Shown: in pieces, positions 22,110 to 31,903 of the stretch
Layout of the letters: each line of letters starts with the position of its first letter
Numbering within the stretch: position 1 is the stretch's first letter
Assembly (NCBI GenBank): GCA_019448385.1
Contig: JAGTXO010000011.1
Location: 958,001-1,022,000 of the forward strand
Length of the DNA: 64,000 bases
Direction of reading: 5' to 3'
Source of the DNA: Diacronema lutheri
Lineage: Eukaryota; Haptophyta; Pavlovophyceae; Pavlovales; Pavlovaceae
Notes under the pieces: model-generated
What the model saw: the letters and a program-made list of their open reading frames with translations, nothing else
Told to the model about the DNA's origin: nothing
The model's database searches: none
Made by a program: the position numbers and the translations under genes

Positions 22110-22308
22110 CCGCGCGCCGCCCAAGAGATGCCTGAACTGCTGTGAAGTCTGCAGCAAGAGGGCGAAATGTCCGCAATCGCGCCCAGCCTTTGAACTATAC
22201 CCCCATGCCGCCAATTTTGGACCGGACGGATGGCGGCGGGAGCCGCAGGGGCCGGGCCGGAGTCCGGACCGGCACGCGGGTGCGTGCGCAGCCGCACGCT
22301 CAGGCAGC

Positions 22309-23352
22309 TCAGGCGGATGGTCCGCTGTCGCCATCGGCCGCCGCGCTCGGCGGCGAGGCGCAGCCCGTTTCGCCCTCGCGCTCCTCGCACGAGCTGGGCG
22401 CGTGCGCACCGCCGCCCGCCGCGCCGGCGGGCGAAGCGCACTCGCCGCCGCGGCCACCGCCATCGTTCCCACCGCCGCTCTCGCTCCCGCCGCCGCACAC
22501 CGGCTTGAGCCGCAGCCCCTTGCGGCCCGGCACGGCGTCGACGATGGCCTGCGGCCACGAGCGCGTCACGCGGAAGCGGAGCAGAAGGTGGAGCACGTGG
22601 TTGACGGCGAGGACCTTGCGCGACACCATCGTCGAGAACTGCTCGAGTGGCAGCCGCGCGCACGCGAGCCCTCGCGCGTGCGCCTCTCCGTGGATGAGCC
22701 CTTTGTGCCTGTTGTGGTCGACCAGCCCGCCAATCACGTACACCTTGCCCGGCTCGAGTTCGAGCAGCACGTCCGTCGCTTCGGCGGAGAGCACGACAAT
22801 CGAGCTGTGCGGGAACACCTCCCAGTACGGCTGCTCGTGCCTGTGCACCAGCCAGCCCGCGCCCTTCACCTTGTCGAGCGCGCGCGCCGTCTCGCCACCG
22901 AACGAGGTGAAGTGCAGCGGCAGTGGCGCCTCGCAGCGCTTGTTGCACGCGTACGAGAACATGAGCTGCTGCGCCATGCTCGTCCGCTCGGCCGGCCGCA
23001 TGAGTGCGTCGTGGCTCAGATCGATCGCGATGCTCGGAAGCGTCGCACCCCTGCCCTCGGCATGCGCGTCGACGAGCCGCGCGTAGTTCTCGCGCCTCGA
23101 CAGCCGCACGGCGCACGCCTCGCCCGCCGGCGCGCCCGGGCTCTCGCGCGCATCGCCCGTTGGCCTGGCCGTCTCGGCCGCGGGCGCCGCCTCGCGCGCG
23201 CGCGCGAGCCGCCGCTCGCGCTCAACGTCCCTCCTCTCCTTGCGCAGCTCTTTCTTGCGCGCCCAGCATGCCTGGCGCGCGACCAGGCGCGCGGCCCGCT
23301 TCACCTGCGCGCGCGATGACGCACCGGCCTCGGCCGATTCTGCATCCGCCAT
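22309..23352 (-). CDS. TRM10: tRNA (guanine-N1)-methyltransferase, TRM10 family (SPOUT fold)
   Basis: A 347-residue single-exon protein. It methylates N1 of purine 9 in tRNA using S-adenosylmethionine. The basic N-terminal helix (WARKKELRKERRDVERERR) is typical of the family. The core shows the signature elements in order: IAIDLSHDALM, then MFSYACNKR, then FTSFGG, then IVVLSAEATDVL, then the near-invariant KVYVIGGLVDHNRHKG with its Asp-His-Asn, ARLPLEQF and RKVLAVNHVLHLLL. The C-terminal tail of about 70 residues is Gly/Ser-rich low complexity. The start codon is 12 bases from that of the divergent CLPTM1 gene. Confidence 0.95.
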   Translation of the reverse strand: MADAESAEAGASSRAQVKRAARLVARQACWARKKELRKERRDVERERRLARAREAAPAAETARPTGDARESPGAPAGEACAVRLSRRENYARLVDAHAEGRGATLPSIAIDLSHDALMRPAERTSMAQQLMFSYACNKRCEAPLPLHFTSFGGETARALDKVKGAGWLVHRHEQPYWEVFPHSSIVVLSAEATDVLLELEPGKVYVIGGLVDHNRHKGLIHGEAHARGLACARLPLEQFSTMVSRKVLAVNHVLHLLLRFRVTRSWPQAIVDAVPGRKGLRLKPVCGGGSESGGGNDGGGRGGECASPAGAAGGGAHAPSSCEEREGETGCASPPSAAADGDSGPSA

Positions 23353-23364
23353 CCTGCTTCAACG

Positions 23365-25499
23365 ATGGCGCGCGCTCCGCCCGGCGCGCCGGACGAGCAG
23401 CCGACGGTGTTCGGCTCAGTGCTCGGGTCGATTCCGCGCATGATCATGCTGTACGCGGCCATCACGGCGCTCAGGAGCTTTGCTGGCGGCGCATCCGCTC
23501 GGCGGGCGACGACTGCAAGCGTCACTGCCAGCGGCCGCGCCGGCGCCCTGCCCGCCGTACCGGTCGCCAACGGCTTTGCGGGCGCGCGGCTCGAACTGAG
23601 CCTGTACCTGTCGGAGCGCGAGGCCTTTAGCGCGTTTGGCGACGCCAGCGCGCTTGCGTGGGCGCACGAGTTTGACCTCGGCGATGGCGGTGGGAGCACG
23701 CTCGCGCGCTTCAACCACACGCTGCGCGCGTCGGGCGCGCTCGCGCGCAATGCGAGCGCGGTCTGGGCGCACATCTACGTGACGCAGCAGGGTGCCTCGC
23801 CCGATCCGCGCAGCAGCCGGCACGTGCCCCACTTGACCGCCGAGCGCCACCACCGCCTCATCGAGTACAGGCGGGCATTTGCGCAGCGCAAGGCTCGCTC
23901 GCTTCTCGGCGACGCCGTCGGCGCCGACGGCGCGGACGGCGAGCCGCACGCGCGCGGCGCGGCGGACGCCGCAGACGTCGGCGCGGAGCCGCTCGTGCCA
24001 CACTGGAAGCCTTCGCTGAGCATTGCGCTGTGCGCGGACACGACGACGTACGCGCAGCGCGGCTCGATCCCCGATGCGCTGCTCGATGTCCTCGCTCTCC
24101 ACCCGCCGTCGGCCTACGTGCCGCGCCCGTGGGTGAACGACGTCTGGCTGAGCGAAGCAGAGCTGGTGCAGATCAACGCGAGCACGGCGCTGCTCCCGCT
24201 GCGCGTCGAGCTCAGCTCGCCATCGCTCCTCCGCCTCTCGCTGCTCGTGCAGCTTTCCAAGACGCTCGCGCAGCAGAGGGCCGCGCACGGCGACAGCGCG
24301 CGCGGCGCCGCTGCGAGCGAAGAGCTGCGCCGGATGCTCACCGAGACGAACCCGTACTTGCTCCTCCTCACCCTCGTCGTCACCGTGCTCCACTCCCTCT
24401 TCGACTTCCTCGCGTTCCGGAACGACATCAAGTCCGGACGGCGCGCCGCGCTTCCCCTCATCACGCTCGCGCGCGCCTGACACTTGCGCGCCGCGCGTCC
24501 CGCGTGGCAGGTTCTGGCGCGGGACCAAGTCGCTGCAGGGCTTGTCGACGCGCGCGCTGCTGGTGAGCGTGTGCGTGCACACGATCACCTTCCTCTTTCT
24601 GCTTGACAACGACACGTCGAATGTCGTGCTGCTCTCGAACGGCGTCGGCCTGTTGATCGAGGCGTGGAAGGTGCACAAGGTGTGCGACGTCACGATCGGC
24701 TGGCCGGCGGAGGGCGGCAGCGTGCTGCCCACGATCCGCGTCAAGGCGCGCGGCGACTTTGCGCACGGCGCGACGGCGACGTACGACAAGCAGGCGGCGG
24801 AGTACGTGGCGTGGGCGCTGCTCCCGCTCGTCGTCGGCACGAGCATTTACTCGCTGAGCTATTCGCAGCACACGTCGTGGTACTCGTGGCTGCTCCGCTC
24901 CCTCGTGTCCGCGGTCTATTCCTTCGGCTTTGCAAACCAGGCGCCGCAGCTCTTCATCAACTACAAGCTCAAGAGCACCGCGCACATGCCGTGGAAGACC
25001 CTCTGCTTCAAGGCGCGACGCGCGCGCACGCTGCGTCGGCCGCGCGCCGGAGGCGGACGGGCTCGTGCTCACGCGCCCGTACTACCCCCCTCCCCCCTTC
25101 CCCCCTCCCGCATGCCATGCGCGCGTGCGCAGGCGCTCAACACGTTCAGTGCGCGCGGCCTGAGCGCGCACCGCTGCGCGCGCCTTGTCGCGCTCACCCG
25201 CGCTGCTATGCCCGCGTGCGCCGCGCGTGCGCCGCGGTGCAGTCGACGACCTCTTCGCCTTCATCATCAAGATGCCGACGATGCACCGGCTCTCGTGCCT
25301 GCGAGACGACATCATCTTTGTCATATACATGTACCAGCGTTATGCGTACGGCGTCGACAAGAAGCGCGCCAACGAGTACGGCCAGCGCGAGCAGGACGAG
25401 GACGAGGGCGACGCGACAGACCGTGTGGCGCGCGCGCTGCCTAACGTGCGCGCCGACCCATCTGGCGACGTGAGTGGAGAACCGGGAGTGGCCAGATGA
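23365..25499 (+). CDS. CLPTM1: CLPTM1 family multi-pass membrane protein
   Basis: Four exons (23365-24431, 24511-25012, 25133-25148, 25243-25499) give 613 residues. Family members act in the ER or early secretory pathway; human CLPTM1 holds back GABA-A receptors and CLPTM1L is linked to lipid scrambling. Matches: YLLLLTLVVTVLHSLFDFLAF and RNDIK, then across intron 1 FWRGTKSLQGLS; FLLDNDTSNVV; YSLSYSQHTSWYSWLL; APQLFINYKLKSTAHMPWK; and across introns 2 and 3 FKALNTFIDDLFAFIIKMP; then LRDDIIFVIYMYQRYAYGVD. Intron 2 is GC-AG (AAG|GCGCGA). Exon 3 is only 16 nt, and it is needed to rebuild the conserved ALNTFIDD. The tail is acidic (EQDEDEGDATD). Confidence 0.95.
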
Positions 25500-25597
25500 C
25501 GACGCAAGGGTGCTCGTCCTCCGTGCCGCGTGTCGGACTCCAAATACACCCCGGCGGGTTGCCCGAATAGAAGGAGGAAGGAAAGGCGATCGCTCCT

Positions 25598-25598
<1 letters not shown>

Positions 25599-25647
<49 letters not shown>
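25599..25647 (+). repeat. Poly-C tract, 49 C
   Basis: An uninterrupted run of about 49 C lies between the CLPTM1 stop and the next plus-strand start. It is the longest homopolymer in the window; its length may vary or be mis-assembled. Confidence 0.9.
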
Positions 25648-25649
<2 letters not shown>

Positions 25650-25666
25650 AAGGAGCGGACGGCCGC

Positions 25667-27355
25667 ATGCACCGAAAGGGCGACCATCCCGCCCCGAGCG
25701 ACGCGCGCGACTCGATAAGGACGCCACACGCGTCCGACGCGCCACGGCATATGACCTTGGCGGCGCGCGCGCAGCGCATTTCAGGCGCAGTCCGCGCCGG
25801 GCTACTCGCTGGGCTCGACGCGCTCGGCAGCGACGTGGCGCGCGACTGGTCGGCGGCGCCCGAGATCGCCGCGCGGATCAAGGCGTCTCACCTCGCTTCC
25901 GTCGAGGCGAGCGCAAAGCGGCTGGCGCAGCTTGCCGCAGCGCAGCCGGTCGATGGCGCCGCGCTCCGAATCGCCGCTCACGCCTGCGTCGAAGCGCTCG
26001 GCCAGCTCAAGGCACAGCTCTTGACACTCAAGCTCGCGCTCACCGACGCGACGAGCGCGCGCGCGCGCGCACGCTCGGAAGCAATGCCACTCATGCTGCG
26101 CCACTTCCTCCTGTGCAGGGGCGCGCAGTTCGCCGCGGACGTCCTCGCTTTCGTGCAGAATCACATGGTGCACCGCGACTTTCAGTCTGAGCAGCCGACG
26201 ACGCTCCTCTCGGTGAAGGACTTCCTTTGCGCCACGGAGCGCACGAGGGAGGCGAGCCTCGAGGCCGTGCTGCTCTCGCTCCGCCCGCCGTCGCCGCTGC
26301 CGTCGCACGCGGCCAGCATGCTTGGAGTCGCGCTCGACGAGGAGCGGCTTCTCGGCGACCGCTTGTGCGCCACCATCTGGGCGCTTTACAAGTCGAACGT
26401 GAGCCGCGTGCGCGCCGAGTCCGAGGTGGCCTTGGAGCGCGCGCGCGCCACGCGCGACGTGGCGCGCGGCGCGTCGGGCCACGCTAGCATCACGATTGCG
26501 CTTCTCGACGAGGCGATCTTCTCGGCAGAGATGCACGCCGAGCGCTCCTCGGAGCGCGTGGACGCGCGCGACGCCTTCAACTTGCTCGGCCCCTTCGTCA
26601 AGATCATGGGCGTGCACGGCTGCGTCCTGCAGACGGCGAGCCGCGCGTTCAAGCAGCTGACTGAGCTCGCCTCGCTGAGCAGCGTCGCGCTTGGTCGCTC
26701 GAGCGGCGGAGGCGGCGAGAATAGCCAGCTGGCTTCGGCCACTGGCACCGGGCCGGTGCGCGCGCGCAAGCGGCTCTACGAGGAGGGCGACAGTGTGGAC
26801 GCGGCAGATCCTGGAGAGCCATCGACTCTTGCGGCGGCGACGCTCGACGCAGAGACAGCGCCCGCACTGGCGTCGCACCCAAGCCGCTTCACGCGCATCG
26901 TTGGCGTCTTTCGACGTACGCCCGTCGTCGCCGTCGCGACTGTCGAGAGCAAGCTCAGCCAGAGCTTTGCCGACGAGCGCAACCCACACGACGATGGCAG
27001 CGCGCCGGCCAGCTCGGTGGACGAGCACATTGCAGAGTGCGCGCTCGAAGCGTCGCGCGACAGCGGCGAGCTCGAGCTGCTGATCAAGAACGCCGGCAGC
27101 CAAGCGCCTCTTGTGCCGCTCCACCTCAACGTCGAGCATCTCGTGCGCGCGGAGAACGTCGGTAACGACCACAAGCGGCGCTGGGAGAGCGACGGCTTTG
27201 CCGAGCTGCGCACGCATGGCTACGACCTAGGCCACGTGCCCGCCATCCTCCCCGGCGCGACCGCCAAGATCCGCGTCCGCTGGCCGAGCAGCCGGTCGCA
27301 CCACGTGTCGATCGTCTTCGAAGGGAGCCGCACGCAGCAGCCACCGCCGTCGTGA
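25667..27355 (+). CDS. Protein of unknown function, 562 residues
   Basis: I do not recognise this protein. It is a single open frame with a non-random composition. The N-terminal two thirds are helical (AARIKASHLASVEASAKRL, then CVEALGQLKAQLLTLKLAL, then RHFLLCRGAQFAADVLAFVQ), suggesting an alpha-solenoid or helical bundle. A linker with charged residues follows. The C-terminal 90 residues look beta-rich (LVPLHLNVEHLVRAENV, then KIRVRWPSSRSHHVSIVFEG). An alternative start is ATG 25751 (MTLAARAQRISG), which avoids a basic low-complexity leader beginning right after the poly-C tract and may be preferable. Confidence 0.65.
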   Translation: MHRKGDHPAPSDARDSIRTPHASDAPRHMTLAARAQRISGAVRAGLLAGLDALGSDVARDWSAAPEIAARIKASHLASVEASAKRLAQLAAAQPVDGAALRIAAHACVEALGQLKAQLLTLKLALTDATSARARARSEAMPLMLRHFLLCRGAQFAADVLAFVQNHMVHRDFQSEQPTTLLSVKDFLCATERTREASLEAVLLSLRPPSPLPSHAASMLGVALDEERLLGDRLCATIWALYKSNVSRVRAESEVALERARATRDVARGASGHASITIALLDEAIFSAEMHAERSSERVDARDAFNLLGPFVKIMGVHGCVLQTASRAFKQLTELASLSSVALGRSSGGGGENSQLASATGTGPVRARKRLYEEGDSVDAADPGEPSTLAAATLDAETAPALASHPSRFTRIVGVFRRTPVVAVATVESKLSQSFADERNPHDDGSAPASSVDEHIAECALEASRDSGELELLIKNAGSQAPLVPLHLNVEHLVRAENVGNDHKRRWESDGFAELRTHGYDLGHVPAILPGATAKIRVRWPSSRSHHVSIVFEGSRTQQPPPS

Positions 27356-27689
27356 TTGCGCGCGTGCATGGCGCTGGCTTTCAAGAGTGCGTGCGTGCGG
27401 ACGGGCGGGCCTGGAGTGCGAGCAGCGACGGTGCGCGATGCATACAGAACTTCTCATGGGACGCGCGCGCGACGTGCCAGTGTCCTCTCCCGATCGCGTG
27501 GGTCGCGCCTCCAAAGCCAGTCCGTGGCCGACCACAGCCGCCCGCAACCGGTCAGTGAAAGGCACCGCCGTCCGCAATCCTGGCCCCACGGCGACCGACC
27601 CTCGATGCACTCACATGGTTGCGCACTCACGCCCAGCACGCGCCCGTTTGCATCTTCACACCTCCGCCACCCAGCGCTCGGCGGTGGGC
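27356..27689. other. Intergenic region between convergent genes
   Basis: 334 bp between the stop of the unknown plus-strand gene and the stop of the minus-strand glutaredoxin gene; it must hold both 3' UTRs. No AATAAA-type signal or repeat is visible. Confidence 0.5.
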
Positions 27690-28382
27690 TCAGCTGGCGA
27701 GCGCGTCCTTGAGTTCGCCCTCCTCCTTCAGCTCGCGCACGATGTCGAGGCCGCCGACCAGCTTGCCGCCCGCGTACAGCTGCGGGTAGGTCGGCCAATT
27801 GGAGAAGGCCTTGAGCCCATGCCGCACGTCCTCGTCCGCCAAAATGTCAAAGTGGCCGAACGGCACGCCCTCCGCGCGGAGCAGCTCGACGATCTGGCGC
27901 GAGAAGCCGCAGCGCGGTGCATCGGGCGAGCCCTTCATGAAGAGCATCGTCGGCGCCGACGAGACGAGCGCCTTGAGCCGATCGTCGAGCGAGGCGGACG
28001 AGGGCGGCGACGCCGTAGGCGGCGCGCTCGCGGGCAGCGGCGCCACCTTGGCGGCCTCGGCCTCGGCGGCGAGCTTGGCGACCAGCTCGACGAGCGCGGG
28101 CGCGGTCACGCCGCCAAGCCGGCCCGCCTCTTTGCCCTCGCGCAGCACGACGACCGCGGGCAGCGCGTCGACGCCGTACCGCTCCGAGACGGCCATCAGC
28201 TCCTCCGCGTCCACGCGCACAAACGCGCAGCTGGCGGCGTGGTCGGCGGCGAGCTGGTCGAAGACGGCGTCGAGCTGCGCGCACGGCTCGCACCAATCCG
28301 CGCGGAAGTAGGCGACGGTCGCCTCGCGAACGCGCACCGCCTCGTTGAAGGCCGCCTCGTCGCGGGGCGATGCGGACGCCAT
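27690..28382 (-). CDS. GLRX3: Monothiol glutaredoxin with N-terminal thioredoxin domain (PICOT/GLRX3 type)
   Basis: A 230-residue single-exon protein. It carries iron-sulfur clusters between partner proteins in cytosol and nucleus. The thioredoxin-like domain (1-105) has WCEPC with Cys31 and Cys34. A short Ala/Pro linker leads to one glutaredoxin domain whose KGSPDAPRCGFS contains the monothiol CGFS (Cys158), followed by the WPTYPQLYAGGKLVGG and D-hydrophobic motifs that bind glutathione. Metazoan members usually have two glutaredoxin domains; one, as here, is the fungal-type arrangement. No organelle leader is evident. Its start is 67 bp from that of the divergent coiled-coil gene. Confidence 0.95.
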   Translation of the reverse strand: MASASPRDEAAFNEAVRVREATVAYFRADWCEPCAQLDAVFDQLAADHAASCAFVRVDAEELMAVSERYGVDALPAVVVLREGKEAGRLGGVTAPALVELVAKLAAEAEAAKVAPLPASAPPTASPPSSASLDDRLKALVSSAPTMLFMKGSPDAPRCGFSRQIVELLRAEGVPFGHFDILADEDVRHGLKAFSNWPTYPQLYAGGKLVGGLDIVRELKEEGELKDALAS

Positions 28383-28449
28383 CGCCCTCCGTCGCTGCCA
28401 CGCGTCCCCCGGCCGGTGCGACTACTCGGCCGCGCCGTTGAGCGGGCCC

Positions 28450-31400
28450 ATGCGACGCGGCGCGCTCGCGCTCGCGCTGCTCTGCTTCTCAGGCTCCGCG
28501 GCACACTCGCCCACGCCGGCGCGACACGCGCGGCGTGACGGCATATCGGCGCGCGCTGCACGCGCCCACGCCCGCGCGCCCGCGCTCTCCGCGCTGCGCG
28601 GCGGCGGCGCGGCCGGCGACGAGCCGTCCGAGGGCGGGGTGAAGCCGCTCGGCCCGGCGCACGCGGCCTTCTTGCAGACCTTTGAGCACTTCCTCGAGCA
28701 CTTTGCCGCCGCGCTCGAGAAGGCGTGCACGCGCGACAAGGGCTGGCTCCTCGGCGGCGGTGCGTCGCGCCGCGCGCATCTCAAGCCGGACCGCGTCGCG
28801 ATGCAGCAGGCGTACAATCACGTGCATGACTGCTACGCCACCGGCCTGCTTGCCGCACGCACGCCGCAGCAGCTCGTCCTTTGCGCGATGCAGGTCCGCA
28901 CCCTGCCGCCCTGCCTTCGCGCCCGACGCGCTGCGCGTGTATGGGGCATGAGGAATGGGCGTTGGCGCGTGGCGCACGCGCGCGCGCAGGTTGGCCGCCC
29001 TCCGGTCCCGAAGCTCGTGCGCGGGTGGCGCGCGCGCGCGCGCGCGCAGCACGCCGCGCGCCATGCCGCCCGTCACGCCGCGCCGCCGCGCGAAGTTCAC
29101 CGCCGCGTCCTCGGCCCGCGTCCTCGGCCCGCGCCGCGCCGCGCCGCGCCGCGCCGCGCCGCGCCGCGCCGCGCCGCGCCGCGCCGCGCCGCGCCGCGCC
29201 GGCGTGCGCCAGGCGATTGCTGAGGGCGAGCTGCTGCTGAGCGGCGAGGAGGCGCCCGTCGCCATCGCCTCACCCGTGAGCGAGGCCGACCGCGCGCGCC
29301 TTCGCGCCGTCCACGCGAAGATGTGCGCCAAGCCGGACGGCACCGTCTCGCGCGCGCTCGCGCCGGTCGCGCGCGCCTTCCGCTCGGCCGTCCACCCGGC
29401 GGTGCTCCACCTGTGCTTGAACCTGCTCGACGACCTGCTCGGCGCGGCGGACGGCGCCGACGGCGACGCGTCGACCGCCGCCGCCGGCGGCGTGCTCAAC
29501 GAGCTGCGCGCGGCGCTCGCGGAGGCCGAGGCGCGCGCCGACTCGGAGGCGACGGCGCGCGCGGCTGCAGAGGAGCGCGCGGCACACCGCAGCGACGCGC
29601 GCGCCGAGTCGGACGCGGCGATCGCCGAGCTGCACGCCGCGCTGCAGAAGGCGCGGCTGCAGCTCGCCGAGGCGGAGATGAGCGCAAAGGTGCGCCAGCT
29701 CGCCGCGTCCGTGCGCGCCGCGCCGCGCCGCGCCGCGCCGTGCGCTCGTCGAGCTGCGACGCCTCGGCCCGCGCGCCGCCGCGCGCGACGTGCGCGCGCC
29801 GCCCGACCGCGCAGAGCGCTTCGTCCGAACAGCTCGACACCCTCGCCGCGCAGCACGCGCGCGCGCTCGACGCGGCGACGCGCGCGGCCGACGCGGCGAA
29901 GGCCGACGCGGACGCGGCGCGCGCGGCCGCTGCCGCGCGCACCACCGAGGCGCACGCACACGCGCGCGAGCTCGCGGCCACGCGCGAGCGCGCCGCTCAG
30001 CTCGAGGCCGAGCTCGCAGCGGCCGTGTCGCGCGGCACGCAGGCGGCGCTGGGCGCGCGCGCCGAGGCGGAGCGCGCGCGCGCCGCGGTCGATGCCGCGC
30101 GCGCAGACGCCGCGGCCGCGGCGGGGCGCGCGGCGCGCGAGGCCGCGCGCGCGGCGGACGCGGAGCGCGCGGCCGCGGACGGGCGCGCGGCCGCGGCGCG
30201 CGTCGACGCGCAGGTGCACGCGCTCCGCGCCGCGCTCGACGCCAAGGCGGACGAGGCGAGGCGGATGGAGGCCGCTGCCGCTGCCGGCCGTTCGCTCGAC
30301 GCCATTGCTCGAACGGCGGCGGCGGAGGGCGCGCGCGACGCCGACGCCGACGGCGGCAACGGCGAGCGCGAGCAGAGCGCGCTCGCGCTGCGCGACGCCG
30401 TCGCCGTCGCCGACGGGCTGCGCGCGCAGCTTGAGGAGGCGGCGACCGAGCTCGCCGCCGCGCTCCAAGCGGCGGCGGCCGCCGACGCGCGCGCGACCGA
30501 GCTCGCGGCCGCGGTGGCCGCCGGCGAAGAGCGCGCGCGCGCGCTCGGCGATGAGATGGGCGCGGCGGCGCGGCGCTCGGATGACGAAATCGCGCGGCTG
30601 CGCGCGGCCGAGTCCGCCGCGCGCGACGCGCTCGCCGCGGAGGCGGCCCGGTGCGCTGCGCTTGGCGAGCAGCTCGACGCGCAGGCGAAGCACCGGACAT
30701 CCGCCGTTGCGCTCGGCGCGGCGGATGGGCAGGCGAGCGGCGCGGCCGAAATGAGCGGCGGGCGTGGTGCGGCGGACGGCAGCGAATCGCAACGCGGCGC
30801 AGCCGTTGGGAGCGGTCGGCCGCCCGTAGCCGAGCTGCGCGGCGAACTGGCGGCTGCGGACGAGGCGGGCGGCGCCGGCGTGGGCCAGAGCCCGCCGGAC
30901 CAGAGACCGCCGGACCACGGCGGCGATGGCGGCTGGGGCGGTGCACCTCCGTCGGAGCGCCACGCGGTCGCAGACGGCGTTGGCGTCGGCGTAACGCTCG
31001 TCGGCTCAGCGCCGCGGCCGGCCCCGGGCGGAGGCTACGATGGCGGTCTGGCGCGCGCGGGCGCGGGGCCGCCGCAGCCGTGGGCGTTACCGGCCGCGCA
31101 CGCATCGCTCGCCGCGCAGCCGCCGCAGCCGCAGCCGCAGCCGCCGCAACCGCCCGCAGCGTACGCATGGCTGGCCGGCGCGGGCGGCGCGGCGCCGGGC
31201 CTCGGAGCGGGCGCCACGCAGCCCGCGCTGTCGCCCTTTGGCGGCGGCGCGGCGCGATCGGCGGTCGACGGCGCCGGCGGCAGCGGCTTTGGCGGCGGTG
31301 GCGGCGGTCTCGCGAGCGCGAGGGCGCACGCGTCGACCGTGCCGTTCGGCGCGGCCAACCGTGGCGGCGATGGGTCCGGCTTTGGCGCCTCGCGCGCGCA

Positions 31401-31821
31401 GGCGTCGCGCATCGCCGGCACGGTCGGCTCGGCGGCGAGCTCGGCGGCAGTGATCGCTGGCCGGCAGAGCCGCTCGCTCTTCAGCGCCGTGAGTCATTTC
31501 GCGCAGCGCGCGGTCGAGGCGGGCGCGGTCGCGGCGGCGGGCGCGGCGCACGGCGCGCGCGGCGCGAGCGGCAGCGGCAGCGGCAGCGGCAGCGTGCTGC
31601 AGGCGCAGGAACGATGGCGGCGCGCAGCGACGAGCGGCGGCGGCGCGCCGTGGGGCGGCGGTGCCGAGTCGCCAAGGTCGTTGAGTGGTGGTGCGCCGCG
31701 GCCAACGTCCGCGTCGAGCCCGCCCTATCCGCCGGGCGCACAGCCGCCGCCGTCCATTCCGCCCTACCCGCCGTCGGGCCCGGCCCCGGGTGGGCCGCCG
31801 TACGGCGGCGGATCATGGTGA
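28450..31821 (+). CDS. Coiled-coil protein with possible plastid-targeting leader
   Basis: Three exons (28450-28893, 29213-29689, 29815-31821) give 975 residues; both introns are GT-AG, phase 0. The leader MRRGALALALLCFSGSAAHS looks like a signal peptide followed by a Ser/Arg/Ala-rich transit-like stretch and then ALRGGG, a layout compatible with bipartite targeting to a secondary plastid. A conserved-looking helical domain follows (FLQTFEHFLEHFAAALEKAC, then LHLCLNLLDDLL). Residues about 210-610 are an Ala/Glu/Arg-rich coiled coil (for example RDALAAEAARCAALGEQLDAQ). The last 360 residues are Gly/Pro/Ala low complexity ending in PPYPP and GGSW. I do not recognise the family. The first intron holds a GCCGC pentamer tandem repeat. 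Confidence 0.7.
29128..29202 (+). repeat. Pentanucleotide (GCCGC)n tandem repeat in intron
   Basis: About fourteen copies of a GCCGC pentamer end shortly before the 3' splice site of the first intron of the coiled-coil gene (28894-29212). Confidence 0.85.
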
Positions 31822-31903
31822 GCGGCTGAGACCTGTGGGCCCAAAAGTGACAAGCGGGCCTCCGTGCTACGGGCTGCGGCCGCTGGCAACCGCCCACTCA
31901 TCT

